Assembly (NCBI RefSeq): GCF_030123245.1
Contig: NZ_CP126101.1
Location: 2,478,501 to 2,542,500, forward strand
DNA length: 64,000 nt
Origin: Lysinibacillus pakistanensis
GTDB taxonomy: Bacteria; Bacillota; Bacilli; Bacillales_A; Planococcaceae
Reading direction: 5' to 3'
Part shown: piece after piece, positions 51,569 through 61,305 of the stretch
How positions within the stretch are numbered: the first letter of the stretch is position 1
Layout of the letters: each line of letters opens with the position of its first letter
The notes under the pieces: generated by a model
Database searches by the model: none
Told to the model about the DNA's origin: nothing
What the model saw: only the letters and a program-made list of their open reading frames with translations
Made by a program: the position numbers and the translations under genes

Positions 51569-53551
51569 ATGAAACATGGGATTCAACCAGAAGATTTATA
51601 TCGATTAAAATCAGTATCAAATCCACAAGTTTCACCTGATGGAACAGAAGTTGTTTATGTAGAAACTTATATTGATGAAAAAAAGAATGACTATGTATCT
51701 AATTTATTTTATATAAATTTGACTGAAAAAAATCCTCTACAATGGACATTTGGTGATGATAAAACGAATTCACCTGTATGGTCATCTGATGGCAGCAAAA
51801 TTGCGTTTGTATCAACGAGAACTGGTAAGCCACAAATTTTTGTGCTTGCTAAAACAGGTGGAGAGGCCAAACAAGTTACGCATTGTAAAAACGGTGCGAC
51901 ATCACCTGTATGGTCTCCATGTGGTAAGAAAATTGCCTTCTCCGTAAAGCTTGGTAAAAATGAAGACATCTTTGATAAAGCAGAAGATGATAAGAAAGAG
52001 GAAAAAGAACTTAAACCACTTGAAGTAGACAACATGAAGTATAAATCAGATGCTGCTGGTTTTATCGATATGGATCAATATACTCACATTGCCATTGTCC
52101 ATCTTGAATCAGGGGAGCTGGAACAAGTGACGACAGGAAGCCATCATTTCCATTTGGATACATGGTCACCAAATGGAAAATATCTGGCTTATCTGGCTGA
52201 TTTAACAGAGGATGCAGATTTTTCTTTCTATAATGATATTTATTTATTGGATGTAGAAACGAAACAAACGCGCCAACTAACAGAAGGAACGGGGATGTTC
52301 TATCAAACTTCATGGTCGCCGAACAGTGGATACATCGCTTTTCTTGGAAGTGAGAGAGAATTTGAAAACGCAACACAAGCAAAGCTATGGATGTATGATT
52401 TGGAGCAGAGCAATTTAACAAATGTAACAAGTGATTTTGACGCTCCTGTCGGAGATTTTGTAGTCGGAGATTTTCTACAAGATGTAGTGGCTCCACGTGT
52501 CCAATGGATGAATGACAGTCATAGCTTTTACTTCCAAGTGACAGATCACGGAAATGCAGCCATTTATTTTGGAAATGTTGCTGGAGAAATATATCCAGCG
52601 ATTCATGATAATCAGTATGTCTATGGTTTTTCACTTGATTCACAAAATGATAAAGCAGTTGTTGCCATAAGTACTACAACAAATCCTGGTGATCTATTTT
52701 ACGTCAATTTAAAAACTGGTGAAAAGGAACAGCTCACTAAAGTTAACGAAGAGTTTTTAAGGTCAAGAATACTATCTGTTCCAGAAGCTATTGAATTTGA
52801 AGGGGCAGATGGCTGGAAAGTAAGCGGCTGGATAATGAAGCCCATCGGATATGAGGAGGGGGAAAAATATCCACTTATTCTTGAAATCCATGGTGGTCCG
52901 CACGCAATGTATGCCCATACCTATTTTAACGAATTTCAAATACTCGCTGCGCAAGGTTTTGCGGTACTATATACGAATCCTCGCGGTAGCCATGGCTACG
53001 GTCAAAAATTTGTTGATGCAGTCCGAGGTGATTATGGTGGCAATGATTATCAAGACCTTATGGCTGCTGTTGACTATGCATTGGAACAGTATGAATTTAT
53101 TGATCAAGACCGACTTGGCGTGACAGGAGGAAGCTATGGTGGATTTATGACTAACTGGATTGTTAGCCATACAAACCGTTTTAAAGCGGCTGTTACGCAA
53201 CGCTCCATCTCTAACTGGATTAGCTTTTACGGTGTAAGTGATATTGGCTATTACTTTACAGACTGGCAAATCCAAGCGGAACTAGACGATATTGAAAAGC
53301 TTTGGCATCATTCTCCGCTGAAATATGTGGACAATGTACAGACTCCACTGTTAATTTTACACAGCGAAAAAGACTATCGCTGCCCGATTGAACAGGCAGA
53401 GCAATTGTTTATCGCCTTAAAGCATCGTAAAAAAGAAACAAAATTTATTCGCTTCCCCGAATCCAATCACGAACTTTCAAGAAGCGGGAAACCAACGTTA
53501 AGAATGAATAGATTGGAATATATTCGAGATTGGTTTGTCAAATACCTATAA
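51569..53551 (+). CDS. S9 family peptidase (acylaminoacyl-peptidase/prolyl oligopeptidase-like)
   Basis: 660 residues from ATG 51569 after AGAAGGAGC; an upstream extension to 51515 lacks a site. The N-terminal half is a TolB-like beta-propeller (repeats such as TNSPVWSSDGSKIAFVSTR). The C-terminal alpha/beta hydrolase has the oxyanion region LILEIHGGPHAMYAH, the nucleophile in GVTGGSYGGFMTNW, Asp in LILHSEKDYRCP and His in PESNHELSRSG. The family cleaves N-acylated or short peptides in the cytoplasm; the B. subtilis relative is YuxL. Confidence 0.9.
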   Translation: MKHGIQPEDLYRLKSVSNPQVSPDGTEVVYVETYIDEKKNDYVSNLFYINLTEKNPLQWTFGDDKTNSPVWSSDGSKIAFVSTRTGKPQIFVLAKTGGEAKQVTHCKNGATSPVWSPCGKKIAFSVKLGKNEDIFDKAEDDKKEEKELKPLEVDNMKYKSDAAGFIDMDQYTHIAIVHLESGELEQVTTGSHHFHLDTWSPNGKYLAYLADLTEDADFSFYNDIYLLDVETKQTRQLTEGTGMFYQTSWSPNSGYIAFLGSEREFENATQAKLWMYDLEQSNLTNVTSDFDAPVGDFVVGDFLQDVVAPRVQWMNDSHSFYFQVTDHGNAAIYFGNVAGEIYPAIHDNQYVYGFSLDSQNDKAVVAISTTTNPGDLFYVNLKTGEKEQLTKVNEEFLRSRILSVPEAIEFEGADGWKVSGWIMKPIGYEEGEKYPLILEIHGGPHAMYAHTYFNEFQILAAQGFAVLYTNPRGSHGYGQKFVDAVRGDYGGNDYQDLMAAVDYALEQYEFIDQDRLGVTGGSYGGFMTNWIVSHTNRFKAAVTQRSISNWISFYGVSDIGYYFTDWQIQAELDDIEKLWHHSPLKYVDNVQTPLLILHSEKDYRCPIEQAEQLFIALKHRKKETKFIRFPESNHELSRSGKPTLRMNRLEYIRDWFVKYL

Positions 53552-53623
53552 GAAATAGAGGGTGGTGGCTTAAGGGCTAAAATAGCTTCTTAGGCCTCCT
53601 TTTTAAAGAAAAAAATTACTAAA

Positions 53624-54166
53624 CTATTGATTAATAATTCCATAAAATACTAAATCCTCGTATTTACCGTCTTTTATAATATGATCCTTTAATATTCCTT
53701 CTTGTGTCATACCAATTTTCTTCATTACTTTTCCAGAAGCAGGGTTTGTTGAAAAAAATCGTGCAAACACTTTGTGCAGTTTCTTTTCTTCAAAAGCGAA
53801 TTGTACGATTGACTGCGCTGCCTCTGTTGCATAGCCTTTTCCCCAATATTGCTCACCAATCCAATAGGCAATTTCTCCTTGATTAAAACGTTTGTTATTC
53901 GATAATGCAATTGCTCCATATAATTTGCCAGTTTCTTTATCAGTTACTGCAAATTCGTACGAAATATCCTCCATAAAATGATCGTAATGGCGTTCAATCC
54001 ATGACAACGCATCATTCAAACTATATGGATAGGGCAGGTACAATGTACTTTTATAAATATTATAGTTATTGCAAAGCTTTGCCACCGTTTCTGCGTCAGA
54101 TGCTTGAAATAATCGCAGGACTAGCCTTTCAGTTGTAATCATTAATTTTTCACGAATATACGCCAT
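53624..54166 (-). CDS. GNAT-family (RimJ/RimL-type) acetyltransferase
   Basis: 180 residues. TERLVLRLFQASDAETVAKL opens the RimJ/RimL-like domain; the acetyl-CoA motif is GEQYWGKGYATEAAQSIVQF and the end is NPASGKVMKKIGMTQEGILK. Acts on N-termini of ribosomal proteins or on small amines in the family. ATG after GGAGATG. Solitary, converging with the S9 peptidase gene. Confidence 0.82.
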   Translation of the reverse strand: MAYIREKLMITTERLVLRLFQASDAETVAKLCNNYNIYKSTLYLPYPYSLNDALSWIERHYDHFMEDISYEFAVTDKETGKLYGAIALSNNKRFNQGEIAYWIGEQYWGKGYATEAAQSIVQFAFEEKKLHKVFARFFSTNPASGKVMKKIGMTQEGILKDHIIKDGKYEDLVFYGIINQ

Positions 54167-54275
54167 TTAATCATCTCCAATTACCTATAATTTGTAAGTA
54201 CATTATATAATAAACAAGAAATTTATCCGAACAAAAAGACAGAATCATAGGGAGGTGATTCTGTCTCGATAGCAT

Positions 54276-55472
54276 TTAGTCCATTTTTTTTATAAAAACA
54301 ACCTTTAAGTAATTAAATTCGGGATATTCACGTGGTACACGGAAATCCTTCGGCAGGCTGTATTCCTCAACAATTTTATAGCGGGTATGCGTTTCCTTAA
54401 AGGCCTGATCAATAAAGCTTTTAAACTTTTTCATACCAAAGCTTGCGTTATTGGTTGAAGCAACGATAATACCATTTTTCTCTGTGATGGCAATTGTGTC
54501 AATTAACAATTTCGGATAGTCTTTCGCTGTTGAGAACGTTCTTTCCTTTGTCCGTGCAAAGCTGGGTGGATCTAAAACAACAAGATCATATTTCAAATGA
54601 TGACGCTGTGCATATTTAAAATAATTAAAAACATCCATTACTTTAATATCCTGTGATTCGTAGTCTATGTTATTGACACTAAATTGTTCAATTGTTTTGG
54701 CTAGACTGCGTTTTGCTACATCGACACTTGTCGTTTTAATTGCTCCACCAAGTATCGCCGCAACAGAAAATGCTCCAGTATAGGAGAACGTATTAAGCAT
54801 ATTCCTATGGTCTGCGTAGTGGTCACGAATCGCAAGCCTTACTTCTCGTTGATCGAGAAAAATACCTGTCATTGCGCCATCATTTAAATGAACAGCATAG
54901 CTCATGCCATTTTCCAAAATAATGATTGGGAATTCACCAGGAGTCCCCATAACAAAATCGTCTTGTTCCATATATTGCCCTTTAAGATCAAATCGCTTTT
55001 TCTCATAAATGGCTGTAAAGTTTACTGTCTCAGCAAGTGCTTCGTATATCATATCCTTCCATAAATAGATACCGGCACTATACCAGCTCACTAGATAGTA
55101 AGAATCGAAATAGTCAATGGTGATACCACCTATACCATCACCTTCACCATTAAAAATTCGAAAGGCTGTTGTATTAGGATCATCAAAGAAGTTCTGACGA
55201 TTTGCAAGTGCCTTTGTAAATTTTCTAATAAAAAAAGCTTTGTCTATTTTTTCGTTGACATCTGTTGTTAATACCCAACCAATGCCTTTATTTTGTATAC
55301 CATAGTAGCCTAAGCCAAGAAAACGTTGATGGCTATCCAGCAGTCTTAATAGGGAACCTTCTTCTTTAGGCAGTTGACCAACGTCAACAGCATCCTTTGA
55401 AATAAGAGGATAGCCTTTTTTTAATTGATCGGCAAAGGGGTTTTTAATTTGTAAAGCAATCGTTTGTGTCAT
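54276..55472 (-). CDS. Class I rRNA methyltransferase with PUA domain (RlmI/YwbD-like)
   Basis: 398 residues from the ATG complementary to 55470-55472, behind AAAGGATG; a longer frame to 55532 lacks a site. An N-terminal PUA-like domain (LQIKNPFADQLKKGYPLISK) precedes a central EEHEE-type domain and the SAM-binding fold with MLNTFSYTGAFSVAAILGGA and the LVVLDPPSFARTKE motif. Relatives methylate 23S rRNA (RlmI m5C in E. coli; the B. subtilis relative is YwbD). No active cysteine choice was made here, so m5C against m7G is not decided. Confidence 0.82.
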   Translation of the reverse strand: MTQTIALQIKNPFADQLKKGYPLISKDAVDVGQLPKEEGSLLRLLDSHQRFLGLGYYGIQNKGIGWVLTTDVNEKIDKAFFIRKFTKALANRQNFFDDPNTTAFRIFNGEGDGIGGITIDYFDSYYLVSWYSAGIYLWKDMIYEALAETVNFTAIYEKKRFDLKGQYMEQDDFVMGTPGEFPIIILENGMSYAVHLNDGAMTGIFLDQREVRLAIRDHYADHRNMLNTFSYTGAFSVAAILGGAIKTTSVDVAKRSLAKTIEQFSVNNIDYESQDIKVMDVFNYFKYAQRHHLKYDLVVLDPPSFARTKERTFSTAKDYPKLLIDTIAITEKNGIIVASTNNASFGMKKFKSFIDQAFKETHTRYKIVEEYSLPKDFRVPREYPEFNYLKVVFIKKMD

Positions 55473-55534
55473 GTTGTCATCCTTTAAAAAGCATTTTGCT
55501 CTATTATCGCACTCTTTTATGCTAATAGACAAAC

Positions 55535-56458
55535 TTATTTCATGAAACTAGCAATTTTTTCAGCTGTTTGTATTGTCGCTTCTTCAAAGAAGTTCATTTT
55601 GCTAAAATAGCTATGGATTAATCCAGTCATGTTGATATGCTCAACTGTTACGCCTGCATCGGCAAGTTTTTGTGCATATGCAAGACCCTCATCATAGAGA
55701 ACATCCGCTTCTGCGGCAATAATAATTGTTTTTGGTAAAACACTTACATCCTCAATCTGAAGCGGGGAGACAAGTGGATCTTTATAGTTTTGTCCATCTG
55801 TGTAATGCCCTGCAAACCATTGCATCCCTTGTTTGTCTAAACCATAATGTTCTCCATAAGCACTGTAGGATGCTGTTGTAAAATCTACATTTACGACTGG
55901 GTAAATAAGTGCCTGTGCTTGAATTGCTGGGCCATTTAATGTAGCTGCTAGATAGGCTACAACCGTTGCTAAGTTTCCACCTGCGCTATCACCAGCTACG
56001 CTTAAAGTTGTTGCATCTCCACCAAATTGCACAATGTTTTCGTAAACCCATACTAAACTGTCATAGGCATCGTGAAGCGGAATAGGGAATGGATATTCTG
56101 GCGCTAGACGATAATCAACAGATACAACAATTGCCTCAGCTTTTTCTGCCAATAGCTGGCACCCTGCATCAGAAGATTCTAAATTACCGAATACCCAACC
56201 ACCCCCATGATAATAAACAATGACTGGGAGTATTTTGTCAAAAGTAGGTTTATAAATACGAACCTCTATTTTTGCACCATCTCGGACAGTTATTTTTCTA
56301 TCTGTAATCGAAGCAAGCTGTGGAGCCTGTGTTGACTCCCATTTTGGTACTGCTCGAATAGCACGAGCCTCAGCAGGTGTTAAATCATAATACGGAATAG
56401 AAATGTTATTTGCTTCAATGTAGTGAATCGCCTCATTTGTTAGTTTTGTCATCATCAT
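55535..56458 (-). CDS. Alpha/beta hydrolase, hormone-sensitive lipase family
   Basis: 307 residues. The oxyanion motif HGGGWVFGN (about 84-92), the nucleophile in VAGDSAGGNLA, Asp in IIIAAEADVLYDEGL and His near GLIHSYFSK give a complete catalytic set for family IV carboxylesterases. Likely hydrolyses short-chain esters in the cytoplasm. Three consecutive ATGs follow GGATGG, so the exact start is uncertain by two codons. It lies upstream of the methyltransferase gene, 63 bases apart. Confidence 0.85.
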   Translation of the reverse strand: MMMTKLTNEAIHYIEANNISIPYYDLTPAEARAIRAVPKWESTQAPQLASITDRKITVRDGAKIEVRIYKPTFDKILPVIVYYHGGGWVFGNLESSDAGCQLLAEKAEAIVVSVDYRLAPEYPFPIPLHDAYDSLVWVYENIVQFGGDATTLSVAGDSAGGNLATVVAYLAATLNGPAIQAQALIYPVVNVDFTTASYSAYGEHYGLDKQGMQWFAGHYTDGQNYKDPLVSPLQIEDVSVLPKTIIIAAEADVLYDEGLAYAQKLADAGVTVEHINMTGLIHSYFSKMNFFEEATIQTAEKIASFMK

Positions 56459-56612
56459 CCATCCTTTTTATATTCGATAACTCTATTATAAACTATTCAT
56501 ATAATATTACTAGGATTTAATATCGAAAAATTTATGAATGAGCAGAAATATGCTAATTGTCACAGTAAAAATTGTTTATAATAAGATGAATGAAAGTATT
56601 TGGAGGGACAAG

Positions 56613-57089
56613 ATGATTTCTTTAATTGTGGCACATGATACTAATTATGTGATTGGTTATGAAAATGGTATGCCATGGCATTTACCTGGAGATTTACAAT
56701 ATTTTAAAAATAAAACAATGGGCAAGCCGATGATTATGGGTCGTAAAACATTTGAATCGATTGGCAGACCACTACCTGGTCGTCGAAATATCGTAATTTC
56801 TCGTGACGAAAGCTATCATGCAGAAGGGATTGAAACAGTCACAAGTTTAGAGGAAGCCCTTGTCCTTGCTGGTGATGTTCCGGAAATTATGATTATAGGA
56901 GGGGAGCAAATTTTCCGCCTATCGATGGCTATCGCAGATCGTTTGTATATTACAAAAATTAATCATTCTTTTAATGGGGATACCTATTTCCCGAAATATG
57001 AACAGGATTTTGTACAAGTATCCTCAGAAAAGCCAGAAACTACACCAGAGGGTTATACATTCGAATATCAGATTTTTGAACGTAAATAG
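56613..57089 (+). CDS. folA: Dihydrofolate reductase
   Basis: 158 residues from ATG 56613, following TGGAGGGA; an earlier in-frame ATG at 56538 lacks a site. Motifs: MISLIVAHDTNYVIGYENGM, PWHLPGDLQYFK, IMGRKTFESIGRPLPGR and IMIIGGEQIF. It reduces dihydrofolate to tetrahydrofolate, regenerating the cofactor oxidised by thymidylate synthase. In many bacilli it directly follows thyA; here it is 33 kb away. Confidence 0.95.
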   Translation: MISLIVAHDTNYVIGYENGMPWHLPGDLQYFKNKTMGKPMIMGRKTFESIGRPLPGRRNIVISRDESYHAEGIETVTSLEEALVLAGDVPEIMIIGGEQIFRLSMAIADRLYITKINHSFNGDTYFPKYEQDFVQVSSEKPETTPEGYTFEYQIFERK

Positions 57090-57239
57090 AGATTGGCTGA
57101 ATAGGTAAATCACTGTTAAAGTATTCCTAATGAATAGCATTAGAGATTTGGGTAATAACGAGTAAACGCATTGAACAAGATTGAGCTACAAAAAACCACC
57201 ATCAGAAAGGCTCGAGAATCTTGAAAATAAACCTAAGCT

Positions 57240-57704
57240 TTGAGAAAAAAGAAATATTTAAATAAAAATTATTATGACGATAGAAAGTATATAAATATTG
57301 GTTGTAAAGATAGGGGGATGGGTGCTCTGAATGTTCAATTAGGGAGCAGTAATTATTTTAGTGTATTAAAAAAAGATGGTTTTAATCGTTTATCGGATGA
57401 TTTATTTCTTAGAAACAATAAAAAGAAAGCAACGTATGAAATAAAAAAAGAAAATGGGTATATACGTCATATAGTAACGAAAGAAAATGGAGAAAAAGTA
57501 ATTATTAGAGAAGTGAAATTATCCAAGAAGGAAGAAAAAGAAGAGGCTTCTGGCGACATAAAAGATATGATTACGCAAAAATTAGCAAATCAATTGTTAA
57601 AATCATTAGAAGATACACAGAACCAACAGAAACTTCTTAAAACTGGTATAGCTGGTCAAAAGGAAAGAGAAAAACAAATCTTACAATACAGTATGAATAT
57701 ATAA
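57240..57704 (+). CDS. Hypothetical basic protein
   Basis: Up to 154 residues from a TTG at 57240; an internal ATG at 57318 (MGALNVQLGSSNYF) has a purine run too close to be ideal. The protein is Lys/Glu-rich with a predicted coiled coil near the C-terminus (KLANQLLKSLEDTQNQQK). No family recognised. Start uncertain. Confidence 0.45.
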   Translation: MRKKKYLNKNYYDDRKYINIGCKDRGMGALNVQLGSSNYFSVLKKDGFNRLSDDLFLRNNKKKATYEIKKENGYIRHIVTKENGEKVIIREVKLSKKEEKEEASGDIKDMITQKLANQLLKSLEDTQNQQKLLKTGIAGQKEREKQILQYSMNI

Positions 57705-57801
57705 TATTGTAAAAACCTAAATATTGATATTGAAGTATCATACTGCTGGTGCCCCAATATCAATGGATAAATGAATTTGGACAAACTATACATCAAGGTG
57801 A

Positions 57802-57838
57802 AAAATCGCTCCTTTATCAAAAAAGAGCGATTTTCATT
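57802..57838. terminator. Bidirectional terminator
   Basis: AAAATCGCTC/GAGCGATTTT stem between convergent genes, with T runs on both sides. Confidence 0.75.
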
Positions 57839-57846
57839 TTGAATAT

Positions 57847-58482
57847 TTATAAGTAAAAATAAACACAAGCATACATTGATCCACAGCCAGCTAATACAAA
57901 AAGATGCCAGATTGTATGATTGTAGGGAAGTGACCGCCAAGCGTAAAAAATGGCACCAATTGTATAAAAAAGCCCACCTGCTAACAGTAAAGCAAAGCCA
58001 TTAAATCCTAAGTAAAGGTAGATAGGCTTTATTGCAAAAATAATTAACCAACCCATACCGATATAAAAAATTAAAGAAAGTATTTCAAATCGATTAATAA
58101 AGAAGCATTTAAACAGAACACCTAATAGAGCAAGGGACCAAATAATACATAATAAGGTAATGCCTAAAGTGCCGCCAATCGCAATTAACAGAAAAGGTGT
58201 ATAGGTTCCTGCAATTAAAATATAAATAGAAGAATGATCAAGTATAGAGAAAAAGTATTTATATTTTTCAGGCATGCTATGTAGCAGTGTTGACATTAAA
58301 AATAAAATGATGACAGAGGCACCGAAAATACTAAAAGTTGTTATTTGAAGCGCTCCACCTGTTTGTACAGCCGCTAAAATAAGAACAATTAATGCTGGAA
58401 TACTAGCGATAAACCCAATACCATGCGTAATGGCATTCCACAATTCTTCTCTCCATGTTTTATAGTCAAATGAATCCATCAT
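57847..58482 (-). CDS. Hemolysin III / PAQR family membrane protein
   Basis: About 211 residues, seven membrane segments. Family motifs: WREELWNAITHGIGFIASIP, STLLHSMPEKYKYFFSILDH with SSIYILIAGTYTPF, and the C-terminal LPYNHTIWHLFVLAG; the His/Asp residues are those proposed to bind a metal in PAQR-type hydrolases. B. subtilis YplQ is the relative, also close to dfrA. Start at the ATG complementary to 58480-58482 behind AAAGGAG. Confidence 0.88.
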   Translation of the reverse strand: MMDSFDYKTWREELWNAITHGIGFIASIPALIVLILAAVQTGGALQITTFSIFGASVIILFLMSTLLHSMPEKYKYFFSILDHSSIYILIAGTYTPFLLIAIGGTLGITLLCIIWSLALLGVLFKCFFINRFEILSLIFYIGMGWLIIFAIKPIYLYLGFNGFALLLAGGLFYTIGAIFYAWRSLPYNHTIWHLFVLAGCGSMYACVYFYL

Positions 58483-58756
58483 TTTAAACACTCCTTTCGT
58501 TTGTATTTTTACTATACCCCAATAATTTTCATCCTACTATTTACATTTGTCATATCTTCAGTATCAAAAGTGTCATATAAATGTCTAAATCCATGAAGGA
58601 CATTGTTAGACAAGTACTCGACTAAGCGCTATAGTAGCAAAGGTAGCGTTTTCAAAATAAATATCATTGTATGATACCTAATGACAAATGTCATGTTTAC
58701 ATAATGTTTCATTAGTCTATATAATAAATTTTAATGAAGTAAAAGGATGTGTCGAA

Positions 58757-59599
58757 GTGGGACGAATTCATATTGTAACGGACTCAACTTGTGATTTAAC
58801 AAAGGAAGAAGTAGCGCAGCATGGCATACATATCGTGCCTTTAACGATTCAAATTGATGGGCAAACATATATAGATGGTGTTGATTTAGAACCACAGCCT
58901 TTTTTAGGTTTAATGAAAAATGCTAAAGATTTACCAAAAAGTTCCCAGCCTGCACCAGGGAAGTTTAAAGAATTGTACGATAAGCTAGGTCAAAATGGGG
59001 ATAAAATCATATCTATTCACATGACTGGCGGTATGAGCGGAACAGTTGAATCCGCTCGTCAGGCAGCACAATTGACAGACGCAGATGTCACAGTAATTGA
59101 TTCACGCTTTATTGCGATTGGACTAGCCATTCAATTACGTGAGGCGATTAAAATGCGAGATACAGGTGCTACTGTCGAGGAAATCGTGACACGTCTAGAA
59201 AAAGTGCGCGATAATACTTATTTATATGTTATTGTAGACACGTTGGAAAACTTAATTAAGGGCGGACGAATTGGTAAAGGAACAGGCTTTATCGGATCTT
59301 TACTCAATATCAAAGTAATTGCAAATTTAGAGGGTGGGGTATACAACCCTGTTTCTAAAGTTAGAAGCCATAAACAGGTTGTAAATTACTTATTTAAACA
59401 ATTTCAAGCTGATACTGCTGGTAAAACCGTAAAAGCAGTAGGAATCTCTCATGCTGATGGACTAATTACGATGGGTGAACCATTAAAAGGGTTGATTGAA
59501 GAAACAGGCTTTAATGACGTAGAAATTGCCTTTACATCACCTATTATCTCTACACATACTGGCCCTGGCGCGATTGGATTTATTTATTTTGCAGAATAA
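58757..59599 (+). CDS. DegV-family fatty-acid-binding protein
   Basis: 280 residues from GTG 58757 after AAAGGATG. The N-terminus GRIHIVTDSTCDLTKEEVAQ, the segment SSQPAPGKFKELY, then ISIHMTGGMSGTVESARQAA and the C-terminal THTGPGAIGFIYF are diagnostic. DegV/FakB-type proteins bind a fatty acid and present it to the kinase FakA for uptake into phospholipids; the kinase gene is not here. Confidence 0.9.
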   Translation: MGRIHIVTDSTCDLTKEEVAQHGIHIVPLTIQIDGQTYIDGVDLEPQPFLGLMKNAKDLPKSSQPAPGKFKELYDKLGQNGDKIISIHMTGGMSGTVESARQAAQLTDADVTVIDSRFIAIGLAIQLREAIKMRDTGATVEEIVTRLEKVRDNTYLYVIVDTLENLIKGGRIGKGTGFIGSLLNIKVIANLEGGVYNPVSKVRSHKQVVNYLFKQFQADTAGKTVKAVGISHADGLITMGEPLKGLIEETGFNDVEIAFTSPIISTHTGPGAIGFIYFAE

Positions 59600-59607
59600 T
59601 AGACGGG

Positions 59608-59645
59608 AGCTACTACATAAGTATTGTAGTGGCTTTTTATTTTTA
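59608..59645 (+). terminator. Terminator of the degV gene
   Basis: AGCTACTACA/TGTAGTGGCT stem followed by a T-rich tail, ten bases after the stop codon. Confidence 0.8.
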
Positions 59646-59774
59646 TAATGCAGGGAAAAGTAGGCATTACAGTAAAAAACACTTTTTTTATGGAATAGCT
59701 AGGTATCGTCACTTTTCATTGCAGTATGAACTATTCTATAATAGAAGAAACAGCAAATGATGGAAGGTGGTCAA

Positions 59775-60707
59775 ATGAGCATTTGGCGAATATTAATTTT
59801 GTCAATTTTGACCGTCTTAGTACTAAGTGGTTGTGCTATATCAATAGATGAACCGAATCCGCAAGCAGAGCCTGAAGGTGAGCAAGCAGGGACGGAACAA
59901 GATATGAAACAGGATGAGCAACAAACAGAAGACGAGGAAAAAACCTCTAAGAATATGTTGACGCAAATTTTTGAGCATTTTTTTGAGCCATCACCAGAGG
60001 ATTTACGGAAAATTGATGATGAAAACGCAAAACAACTACATTATTTGGCACTTGGAGATTCATTAACAGATGGTGTCGGTGATGAGTATAGTCAAGACGG
60101 TTTTGTAGGTAGATTAACAGATTCTTTGCAAGCTTGGCCCTCTATCTCTGATGTAGAGGTCGACAATAGGGGAAAAAGAGGAAGACGCAGTGATCAGCTA
60201 TTAAAATTAGTGAAAAAAGGGCATTATGATGAAGAGTTGCAAAATGCACAGCTTATTTCATTAACCATGGGCGGAAATGATGTTATGAAGGTAGTTAGAC
60301 AGGATTTGTTTAATTTGAAACGAGATGCTTTTGATAAAGAATTGCTGGCATATAAGGAACGCTATAGTAAAATCGTTGCTGGCATTCGTGCTAAAAATCC
60401 TACGGTGCCCTTATTGCTGATTGGTTTTTATAATCCATTCTCTATCGTGACAAATGAGGCCAATGAATTTGATACAATTATAACGGAGTGGAATAATGTC
60501 ATAAAAGACATAGCAAGTGAAGATACGAATGCCTGCTATATCTCGGTAGAGGATTTATTTGATTCAAACAAAGAGCTCGTATATCATACGGATTTCTTTC
60601 ATCCAAACGCAAAAGGCTATGAAAAAATGACGGAACGAATACTTGCAGCAATGGAGCAGTGTGGAATGGAACAAAAAATTAACAATGAAATAGGCTTCGA
60701 GGAGTGA
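59775..60707 (+). CDS. ypmR: GDSL/SGNH-family lipoprotein hydrolase (YpmR-like)
   Basis: 310 residues from ATG 59775, nine bases after GGAAGGTGG. Signal peptide with lipobox LSGC (Cys about 19), an acidic linker, then the SGNH hydrolase with block I LALGDSLTDGVGDEY, block III GGNDV and the catalytic dyad DFFHPNAKGYEKM. Surface-anchored esterase or lipase; substrate unknown. It stands in an operon with ypmS, 4 bases downstream, as in B. subtilis. Confidence 0.88.
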   Translation: MSIWRILILSILTVLVLSGCAISIDEPNPQAEPEGEQAGTEQDMKQDEQQTEDEEKTSKNMLTQIFEHFFEPSPEDLRKIDDENAKQLHYLALGDSLTDGVGDEYSQDGFVGRLTDSLQAWPSISDVEVDNRGKRGRRSDQLLKLVKKGHYDEELQNAQLISLTMGGNDVMKVVRQDLFNLKRDAFDKELLAYKERYSKIVAGIRAKNPTVPLLLIGFYNPFSIVTNEANEFDTIITEWNNVIKDIASEDTNACYISVEDLFDSNKELVYHTDFFHPNAKGYEKMTERILAAMEQCGMEQKINNEIGFEE

Positions 60708-60711
60708 CAAA

Positions 60712-61293
60712 ATGAATAAATGGAAAATCGCATTTTTCGCCTTAGCAGGCACAGTGCTGTTTGCAATCCTCCTCGTCGTGTATTTAACAACAAAACCAGT
60801 TGATGGAGTAATTGTAGCAAAGAGTTCAGAAGGTGAAAGTGAAGTAAAAGGGAATGTCCTCGTTGTTCAAACAACAACGAAGGAATTAGAATCAATATCG
60901 AAGAAATATTTAAAGGACGCTGCAAAAGGATCGCCTCTGCCATTGGATTTTACGATTGGTAATGATATTCAGCTAAGAAGTAAGCTAACCGTTTTTTATA
61001 CAGAAATCCCAATCACTATGAATTTTGATCCCATCGTTGATGACAAAGGGAATATTATCCTAAAGCAAACAGGTATGAATGTAGGGCTGTTGAATATTCC
61101 ACCTGAGACGACTATGAAAATTATGCGCGACTCGGTGGAATTTCCTTCTTGGATTACAGTAGATCCAAATAAGGCAGAAATTTATATTGATTTATCACGT
61201 ATTAATATAGCTTCTGGGTCTCGTATTCGAGCAAAAGAGTTAAATTTACCAAAAGATAAAATTTTATTGGAAATTATTGTTCCTGGTGAATAA
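60712..61293 (+). CDS. ypmS: YpmS family protein (DUF2140)
   Basis: 193 residues. N-terminal membrane anchor KIAFFALAGTVLFAILLVVY, then a beta-rich extracytoplasmic domain with the family segments LPLDFTIGNDIQLRSKLTVF and IPITMNFDP. Function unknown. The ATG lies six bases after GAGGAG, which overlaps the previous stop. Confidence 0.82.
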   Translation: MNKWKIAFFALAGTVLFAILLVVYLTTKPVDGVIVAKSSEGESEVKGNVLVVQTTTKELESISKKYLKDAAKGSPLPLDFTIGNDIQLRSKLTVFYTEIPITMNFDPIVDDKGNIILKQTGMNVGLLNIPPETTMKIMRDSVEFPSWITVDPNKAEIYIDLSRINIASGSRIRAKELNLPKDKILLEIIVPGE

Positions 61294-61305
61294 GGAGTGA
61301 CATGA

